Origin: Betaproteobacteria bacterium
GTDB lineage: Bacteria > Pseudomonadota > Gammaproteobacteria > Burkholderiales > Burkholderiaceae_C
Direction: 5' to 3'
DNA length: 64,000 bases
Assembly (NCBI GenBank): GCA_947453725.1
Contig: CANGHH010000014.1
Span: forward strand, 1-64,000
Made by a program: the position numbers and the translations under genes. The number at the start of each line of letters is the position of its first letter. Positions within the stretch are counted from its first letter, which is position 1. Below the pieces are notes generated by a model, which did not search any database, was not told the DNA's origin, and saw only the letters and a program-made list of their open reading frames with translations. Shown piece after piece: positions 57,996 to 64,000 of this stretch.

Positions 57996-58412
57996 TCAGA
58001 CGCGCAGTCTCGAGGTAGCCAGGAACAGCGGATTCGGCGGCGGTCGTGATGCCGCCGCAGCGCTGCGGCGCGCCGGCAGCGGCGCCGCCAGCGCCAGTCG
58101 CCATGACGGCCAGAGCGCCGGCCAGACCGCCACCAGCGCAGGCAGCGAGGGCCCCGTCGCTGGCGCGGTGTCGGCCGATTGCGGCGCGTCGGCGCAGTGC
58201 TGCAGGCACAGCGCCGGCTGGGCGGCGTCGGCAGCGCCGGTCATGCCGTCGCAAGGCTCGCCCGCCGCCATGCGCTCGGCCATCGTCGATGCGGCGGGTG
58301 CTGGGCCCGTGCCCGGGCAGACATAAGCCGCCAGCGCCAGTTGCGACCACAGCAAGGCCAGCACCGCGAAGAAGGCGGTCCAGCTGCGGTGGGGGGGCGA
58401 CAGGCGGTGCAT
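57996..58412 (-). CDS. Exported Cys/Met-containing protein upstream of cus genes, unknown function
   Basis: Signal peptide; AYVCPGTGP...MAERMAAGEPCDGM...ALCLQHCADAPQ. Confidence 0.6.
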   Translation of the reverse strand: MHRLSPPHRSWTAFFAVLALLWSQLALAAYVCPGTGPAPAASTMAERMAAGEPCDGMTGAADAAQPALCLQHCADAPQSADTAPATGPSLPALVAVWPALWPSWRLALAAPLPARRSAAAASRPPPNPLFLATSRLRV

Positions 58413-58461
58413 GGCGGTGCCCAGTGTATTTCGCCGGCCACCGCAACGGCCTTGATCTGAA

Positions 58462-58656
58462 TCAGCGCCCCCCGCCGAGCAGGCGCGCCGGCAACATCAG
58501 CACCGCGCGCAGCAGCGCGAAGACGGCTTCGAAGCTCAGGCCGATCAGGCGAAACGGCAGCGTGATCAGCCAGACCAGCGGCCACAGCAGCAGCGCCAGC
58601 AAGGCCAGCGGCCAGCACAGCACGAAGAGCAGGCACCAGCCGATGAAGGCCAGCAT
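58462..58656 (-). CDS. Small hydrophobic protein
   Basis: MLAFIGWCLLFVLCWPLALLALLLWPLVWLITLPFRLIGLSFEAVFALLRAVLMLPARLLGGGR. Confidence 0.6.
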   Translation of the reverse strand: MLAFIGWCLLFVLCWPLALLALLLWPLVWLITLPFRLIGLSFEAVFALLRAVLMLPARLLGGGR

Positions 58657-58667
58657 GGCGGCGGCGC

Positions 58668-58823
58668 TCAGGCCCGCGGCGCGGCCGGCGCGCTGCGCTG
58701 CGCCAGATCGGCTTGCTGGGCTTCGACGCCCACGAACAGCTGGCTGATGCTGCCCAGCAGGGCGAGCGTACAGACGCCGGCCAGCGTCAGGGACAGCAGG
58801 CGTTGGGTCAGGGATTGCGTCAT
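58668..58823 (-). CDS. 51-aa exported or membrane small protein
   Basis: Hand translation: MTQSLTQRLLSLTLAGVCTLALLGSISQLFVGVEAQQADLAQRSAPAAPRA; below the ORF-track cut-off. Confidence 0.5.
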   Translation of the reverse strand: MTQSLTQRLLSLTLAGVCTLALLGSISQLFVGVEAQQADLAQRSAPAAPRA

Positions 58824-58991
58824 GGTGAACTCCGTGGAGTGGGCTGCGATGACGTGAATATCGTGATCTGCGGACCGGCTCTCAAGGGGCTTGCGACGAA
58901 GCGCGAGGAAGCCGGTATCAGCCGCACGGCTTCAGGCTGGACGGTGGCGCGGGGGTCTGCCGGCGCCTTCCGGCACCCGCCGGCGCGGCCT

Positions 58992-60464
58992 TCAAGCGCC
59001 GTGCAGCAGGCGCCGCAGCAGCATCGGCTCGAGATGCTCGTCGACCAGGTCGGCCAGCGTCTCGAAGGCGCTGTCCAGCGTCGGCACGGCCACCCCGAAC
59101 AGCGCCCGGATGAAGGCCGGCGACTCGAACAGGCCGTGGGCGTAGACGCCCAGCACCGGCCCGGCCTGCCAGCCGATGGCCTGGCCTTCCTCGTCGCGCA
59201 GCACGGCGTGGCGCTCGTCGGCCCGCGTGTGGCCGCAGCGGATCTCGTAGGCCGGTGCGACCACGTCCTGCAAGGCTGACCAGTCGCCATGCGGCGCCGT
59301 GAAACGCACCGGCGCGGCGCGCAGGCGCTTGCGGGATTCGAAGTGGGTGGCCAGCGGCAGCAGGTTCAGGCCGGCGCAGGCGTCGAAGGCCAGCCCGTCG
59401 CAGCCCTGCGGGTCGTGGAGGCTGCGGCCCAGCATCTGCAGGCCGCCGCAGACGCCCAGCACCGGCCTGCCGGCTGCCGCGTGGCGCTGCACAGCGGCGG
59501 CCAGGCCGGTCTCGAACAGCCAATCCAGGTCGCTGCGCGTCTGCTTGCTGCCGGGCAGCACGATCCAGTCGGCGCCCTCCACCGCCCCCACCTCGCGCGC
59601 CCACACCAGGCGCACGCCCGGCACGCGGGCCAGCGGGCTGAATTCGTCGAGGTTGCTGATCTGCGGTGGCGCCAGCACGGCCACGCGCAGCCGCGCTTGC
59701 GCCCTGCCCTGCGGGCGCTCGTCGAAGACGCCGTCCTCCTCGGGCAGACCGTGGTCGCGCTTCAGCGGCAGCACGCCAGCCAGCGGCAGACCGGTCAGCG
59801 CCTGCAGCTGCGCCGGGCCCGGCGCCAGCAGCGCGGCGTCACCGCGGAAGCGGTTCAGCACATAGCCGGCCAGCAGCGGGCGCAGGTCGTCGGGCAGCAG
59901 GGCCCAGGTGCCGTAGACATGGGCGAAGGAACCGCCGCGGTCGATGTCGCTGACCAGCAGCGCGGCCGCAGGCCCCAGCGCCTGCGCCCAGCGCGCGCTG
60001 CCCAGGTTGACGTAGTCCTGCGGCGCCAGGTTGATCTCGGCCGGCGAACCGGCTCCTTCGATGACGATCAGCGCGTGGCGCGCCGCCAGCCGCTGCAGGC
60101 CGGCTTGCGCGGCGGGTGCCAGCAGGGCACTGCGTTCGCGCCACGGCAGGCGCGACAGCGCGGCGTCGGCCACGCCGTTCAGCACCACCTGGCTGGCCAT
60201 TTCGCCTTCGGGCTTGAGCAGGACCGGGTTCATGTCGGTGTGCGGCGCCACGCCGGCGGCCAGGGCCTGGAAATACTGCGCCGAGCCGATCTCGCCCAGC
60301 CCACCGTCCGGTCGCGGCACGACGCGGGCGTTGTTGCTCATGTTCTGCGCCTTGAACGGCGCCACGCTGATACCCCGCCGCGCCGCACTGCGGCACAGCG
60401 CCGTCGCCAGCCAGCTCTTGCCGGCGCCGCTGCTGGTGCCCCAGACGATGAGAAAGCGCGTCAT
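58992..60464 (-). CDS. cobQ: Cobyric acid synthase
   Basis: VWGTSSGAGKSWLATALCR, FKAQNMSNNARVV, VLLKPEGE, GVCGGLQMLGR, YAHGLFES. Confidence 0.93.
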   Translation of the reverse strand: MTRFLIVWGTSSGAGKSWLATALCRSAARRGISVAPFKAQNMSNNARVVPRPDGGLGEIGSAQYFQALAAGVAPHTDMNPVLLKPEGEMASQVVLNGVADAALSRLPWRERSALLAPAAQAGLQRLAARHALIVIEGAGSPAEINLAPQDYVNLGSARWAQALGPAAALLVSDIDRGGSFAHVYGTWALLPDDLRPLLAGYVLNRFRGDAALLAPGPAQLQALTGLPLAGVLPLKRDHGLPEEDGVFDERPQGRAQARLRVAVLAPPQISNLDEFSPLARVPGVRLVWAREVGAVEGADWIVLPGSKQTRSDLDWLFETGLAAAVQRHAAAGRPVLGVCGGLQMLGRSLHDPQGCDGLAFDACAGLNLLPLATHFESRKRLRAAPVRFTAPHGDWSALQDVVAPAYEIRCGHTRADERHAVLRDEEGQAIGWQAGPVLGVYAHGLFESPAFIRALFGVAVPTLDSAFETLADLVDEHLEPMLLRRLLHGA

Positions 60465-60483
60465 GGTGTTCAGCGGCCCGCGC

Positions 60484-61305
60484 TCACAAGTCCGGCACGG
60501 CAACCCAGCGTGCCCGGCCGGCGACCTGCACCGCTTCGATGCTGAAGGCGTGGTCAAAGACCGCCGTCAGCGCGCCGCGCAGGGCGGCGTCGGCGGGTGC
60601 GCCGTCGGCGGCGATGCGACCTTGCCGCATCACGACGATGCGGTCGGCGGCCAGCGCCAGGTTCAGGTCGTGCAGCACCGTCACCACCGCGACGCCGGCC
60701 GCAGCGCGGGCCTGCAGGCTGCGGCACAGCGCGCGCTGGTGCGGGGCGTCGAGGTGGGTCGTCGGTTCGTCCAGCAGCAGCACAGCGGCTTCGACGGCGA
60801 GCGCTCGGGCCAGCAACACGCGCTGGCGCTCGCCGCCCGACAGCGCGCTGAGCCGGCGCGTCGCGTAGGCCGTGGATTCGGTTTCGGCCAGCGCAGCGTC
60901 GACAGCCATCTCGTCCTGCGCATCCGGCGCACCGAACAAGCCGTGGCGCGGCAGACGGCCCAGGCGAACCACATCGCGCACCGCGATGTCGCCTTCGGCC
61001 TCGCCCTGCTGCGACAGCCAGGCCAGTTGCTGCGCACGGGCCTGCGCCGGCCAGCCGGCCAGCGCGAGGCCCTGCAAGCGCACGCTGCCCGCCTCGGGCT
61101 TCAACAGGCCGGCCAAGACCGACAGCAGCGTGCTCTTGCCGGCGCCGTTGGGGCCGACGATGGCCAGCCATTCGCCGGCCCGCAAGGCCAGGCTCAGGCC
61201 GTCGAGCACGCGCTGCGCGCCGAGGTGCAGCAGCAGGCCGTCGGCCTGCAGCGGCAGGATCGGCGCGTCGGCTTGCCGGCCGGACGCCGGGGTCTCGGCC
61301 TTCAT
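60484..61305 (-). CDS. btuD: Vitamin B12-type ABC transporter ATP-binding protein
   Basis: IVGPNGAGKSTLLSVLAGL, LSGGERQRVLLARAL, LLLDEPTTHLD; between cobQ and a FecCD permease. Confidence 0.88.
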   Translation of the reverse strand: MKAETPASGRQADAPILPLQADGLLLHLGAQRVLDGLSLALRAGEWLAIVGPNGAGKSTLLSVLAGLLKPEAGSVRLQGLALAGWPAQARAQQLAWLSQQGEAEGDIAVRDVVRLGRLPRHGLFGAPDAQDEMAVDAALAETESTAYATRRLSALSGGERQRVLLARALAVEAAVLLLDEPTTHLDAPHQRALCRSLQARAAAGVAVVTVLHDLNLALAADRIVVMRQGRIAADGAPADAALRGALTAVFDHAFSIEAVQVAGRARWVAVPDL

Positions 61306-62291
61306 GGCCGGCCACCCCGCCGAAGCAGGACCAGCAGGTAGACGCCGCCCAGCACCGCGGTCAGCACGCCGACCGGCAATTCCTGCGGCGCCATGACGCT
61401 GCGCGCGGCCACGTCGGCGGCCAGCAGCAGCACGCCGCCAGCCAGCGCCGACAGCGCCAGCAGCGGTCCATGCGTCACGACGGTCAGCCGGCGCACCAGG
61501 TGTGGCGCCACCAGCCCGACGAAAGCCACCAGCCCGGCCTGCGCCACCGCCGTGCCAGTGGCCAGCGCCATCAGCCCGACCAGCAGCAGGCGCACCCGGG
61601 GCAGCGCGATGCCCAGGCTGGCGGCGCTGGCTTCGCCCAGCACCAGGGCGTCCAGCGCGCGGGCGTAACGCAGCGCCAGCGGCAGCAGGGCAGCCAGCAC
61701 CGTCGCCATCACCGCCACCGCGGGCCAGCCGAAGAAGCCGGTGGTGCCGAGCAGGAAGATCTGCTTGCCGCGCAGCGCTTCGGGCGACACCAGCATGACC
61801 CATTCGGCCAGCGCCGAGAGCAGGATGCCGACCACCACGCCAGCCAGCAGCAGCACCGTGGGCCGCGCCGTGCCGCGCGCCAGCAGGAGGGTCAGCGCCA
61901 CGCCGGCCAGGGCCCCGGCGAAAGCGGCACCGACCAGACCCAGGCGAAGCAGCAGACCGGCGCTGGCCAGGCCGATGACGCTGCCGAAAGCGCCGCCGGC
62001 CGCCAGCACCAGCACCACGCCGAGGCCGGCGCCGGCCGCCGTGCCCAGCAGATAGGGGTCGGCCAAGGGGTTGCGGAACAGGCCCTGCGCCAGCGCGCCC
62101 GCCAGCCCGAGCAGGCCGCCGCAGAGCAGCGCGCCGGCGGTGCGCGGGGCGCGGATCTGCGCCAGCAGCGGCCATTCGTCGGCCCAGGCGAAGGACCAGC
62201 CCTCGCCGCCCGCCGCCAGGCCCAGCATGGCCAGCAGGGCGGCGGCCAGCAGCAGCAGGCCGGCAACGCGCAGCGGGGTGGTGGTGCTCAT
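61302..62291 (-). CDS. btuC: FecCD-family permease, vitamin B12-type
   Basis: RAPRTAGALLCGGLLGLAGALAQGLFRNPLADPYLLGTAAGA; HLVRRL. Confidence 0.9.
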   Translation of the reverse strand: MSTTTPLRVAGLLLLAAALLAMLGLAAGGEGWSFAWADEWPLLAQIRAPRTAGALLCGGLLGLAGALAQGLFRNPLADPYLLGTAAGAGLGVVLVLAAGGAFGSVIGLASAGLLLRLGLVGAAFAGALAGVALTLLLARGTARPTVLLLAGVVVGILLSALAEWVMLVSPEALRGKQIFLLGTTGFFGWPAVAVMATVLAALLPLALRYARALDALVLGEASAASLGIALPRVRLLLVGLMALATGTAVAQAGLVAFVGLVAPHLVRRLTVVTHGPLLALSALAGGVLLLAADVAARSVMAPQELPVGVLTAVLGGVYLLVLLRRGGRP

Positions 62292-62298
62292 CGCGGCG

Positions 62299-63207
62299 TC
62301 ACGGCGAGGGCAAGGCGGCCAGGCAGTCGGCCAGGATCTCGGCCGCATCGGCCAGCCGCGGTCCGGGACGCACCAAGGGGTCCCAGCGGTCGGCCGGGAA
62401 GCCGCACGCCATGCGGGTCTGCAGCGCGGTCAGCGCAGCCCAGCCGGGGCGCGACGGCATCTCGGCCAGCGCGCGCGCACTGGCCAACACGATGTCGGGC
62501 TGGGCGCGCACGACGAACTCGGGGTTGAGCTGGGGGAAGGTGCCCAGCGCAACCGGCACCACGTTGCCCAGACCCAGGCGCGCCAGCGTCTCGCCGACGA
62601 AGGAGGCCGCACCCGCCGCATAAGGCGCCGCCGCGACTTCGAAATAGACTTTCTTGCCGCGCAAAGCGGCCGGCACGCGGGCGGCGGCGGTCGTGATGCG
62701 CGCATCGATGCGCTGCCAGGCCGCCAGTCCCGCCGCGCGGTCGCCCAGCGCCTGCGACACCTTGTCCAGCACGCGTTGCGTATCGGCCATGCTTTGCGGA
62801 TCCAGTGCCATCACGGTGATGCCCAGCGCTTCCAGGCGGTCGATGGCGCGCGCTGCGCCGACCGCCAGCACCAGGTCGGGCTTGAGCGCCACCAGGCGCT
62901 CGATCTGCGTGTCTTCCAGCCCGCCCAGCTGCGGCAGCCCCTTCACGCTGGCCGGCCAGTTGCTGTAGCGGTCGACGCCCACCAGGCGCTGGCAGGCGCC
63001 CAAGGCGCACACCGTTTCGGTCAGCGACGGCAGCAGCGACACGACGCGCTGGGCCGGCGCCGCCAGCCGGACATGGCGGCCGCGGTCATCGACGACGTCG
63101 ATGGCGGGCGGCGCGGCCAGCGCGGTGATCGCTGAGCACGCCAGCGCCAAGGCCAGGCCCGCCCCCAGCCGGCGGTTCCAGCGCGTGCCGGTGGACACCT
63201 GGATCAC
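62299..63207 (-). CDS. btuF: Periplasmic cobalamin-binding-like protein
   Basis: GTG start; RVVSLLPSLTETVCALGACQRLVGVDRYSNWPASVKGLPQLGGLEDTQIERLVALKPDLVL. Confidence 0.88.
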   Translation of the reverse strand: MIQVSTGTRWNRRLGAGLALALACSAITALAAPPAIDVVDDRGRHVRLAAPAQRVVSLLPSLTETVCALGACQRLVGVDRYSNWPASVKGLPQLGGLEDTQIERLVALKPDLVLAVGAARAIDRLEALGITVMALDPQSMADTQRVLDKVSQALGDRAAGLAAWQRIDARITTAAARVPAALRGKKVYFEVAAAPYAAGAASFVGETLARLGLGNVVPVALGTFPQLNPEFVVRAQPDIVLASARALAEMPSRPGWAALTALQTRMACGFPADRWDPLVRPGPRLADAAEILADCLAALPSP

Positions 63208-64000
63208 CGCAAGGTGTAGCGCAGGCTCACGAAGACTTCGCGGCCGGGCTGGTCGTAACCCAACGCGGTCTCGTAGCGCTGGTCGGCCAGGTTGTTGAGC
63301 TTGACGCCCAGCTTCAGCTCGCGCGTCAAGGCGACCTCGGCGCGCAGGTCCAGCGTCGCGTAGCCGCCCAGGCGCACGGCGTTGGCGGTGTCGTCGTAGC
63401 GGTGCGAGAAGGCCGCCAGCGTGGCACCGGCGCTGTAGGCGCCGGCGACCCAGTCGGCGCCCAGGCGCGCCGCGTCTCGCGCGCGGCGTTGCAGCAGACG
63501 GCCGTTGTTGGCGTTGCCTTCGGTGGCGTTGCGCGGATCGACATGGTCGACGGACGCGGTCAGCGCCACGTCGCGCCAATGGCCTTCGTAGCCCAGCGTC
63601 AGCCCGTTGATGCGGGCCAGCGGCAGGTTCACCGGCGCCGGCCCGCTGGTGATGTAGCCGACGTAGCGGTTGCGGAAGGTGGCCAGCTTCAGCGCGTGCT
63701 CACCCAGCGTCCAGCGCAGGTTCAGCTCGGCGTGGCGGCCTTCCTCGGGCAGCAGCGTGGGGCTGCCGTAGCCGGGGTAGTAGAGCTGGTTGAAGCTGGG
63801 CGCGACATAGCTCTGCGCCAGGCTGGCGCCCAGGCGCAGCGTGGGCAGCACCGCGTAGCCATAGCCCAAAGCGCCGCTGGTCTTGCCGCCGAACTGCGAA
63901 TTGCGGTCGCGCCGCAGGCTGCCCTGCCAGACATGGCCGGCCGCCGCGCCGTTCAGGCCCAGCGCCAGGCCGTCGATGTGGCGGTCGCTCACGGTGAAGG
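63204..64000 (-). CDS. btuB: TonB-dependent receptor (BtuB-like), C-terminal part, cut by window end
   Basis: SYVAPSFNQLYYPGYGSPTLLPEEGRHAELN..., LKLGVKLNNLADQRYETALGYDQPGREVFVSLRYTLR. Confidence 0.88.
   Translation of the reverse strand, partial: FTVSDRHIDGLALGLNGAAAGHVWQGSLRRDRNSQFGGKTSGALGYGYAVLPTLRLGASLAQSYVAPSFNQLYYPGYGSPTLLPEEGRHAELNLRWTLGEHALKLATFRNRYVGYITSGPAPVNLPLARINGLTLGYEGHWRDVALTASVDHVDPRNATEGNANNGRLLQRRARDAARLGADWVAGAYSAGATLAAFSHRYDDTANAVRLGGYATLDLRAEVALTRELKLGVKLNNLADQRYETALGYDQPGREVFVSLRYTLR

Noticed and set aside
60484-62175. 563-aa ORF fusing the ABC ATPase with upstream sequence
   Set aside because: The upstream portion is an alternate frame of the FecCD permease; the ATPase starts at 61305.
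1-64000. CRISPR array, tRNA/rRNA genes, transposase or integrase
   Set aside because: No regularly spaced repeats, cloverleaf/rRNA-like segments or recombinase motifs were recognised by eye; a tool search could still find something small.

Overview
This 64 kb window is high-GC, Burkholderiales-like bacterial chromosome, densely packed with genes. Left to right I see: (1) the end of a thiosulfate-oxidation (sox) locus (soxZ, soxA); (2) an isoquinoline-1-oxidoreductase-like molybdenum hydroxylase pair; (3) a ~29 kb catabolic region (about 4-33 kb). It holds three formylglycine-type sulfatases, a membrane-anchored formylglycine-generating-enzyme-like protein, a haloalkane-dehalogenase-like hydrolase, SDRs, an acyl-CoA ligase, a MetA-pathway-type porin, a Rieske oxygenase, an esterase/Baeyer-Villiger monooxygenase fusion, two orphan Bug-type binding proteins and three TetR regulators with nearby palindromes; (4) an HPP-family protein and a TumE/TumA-type toxin-antitoxin module next to mutS; (5) mutS overlapping an Anbu/BPH proteasome-like gene, then a chemoreceptor; (6) peptidase/deacylase genes and a dpp/opp-type ABC operon with tandem duplicated binding proteins; (7) a cusCBA-type metal efflux operon; (8) cobQ with btuDCF and the 3' part of a btuB-like receptor. 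No rRNA, tRNA, CRISPR or transposase was recognised. The best candidate for an undescribed system is the sulfatase/FGE/BVMO-esterase catabolic region. Parts of it appear to be linked by a shared near-palindromic operator (ATTGACACTATA-NN-TGCCA). All product calls come from motif recognition by eye; no database search was run.
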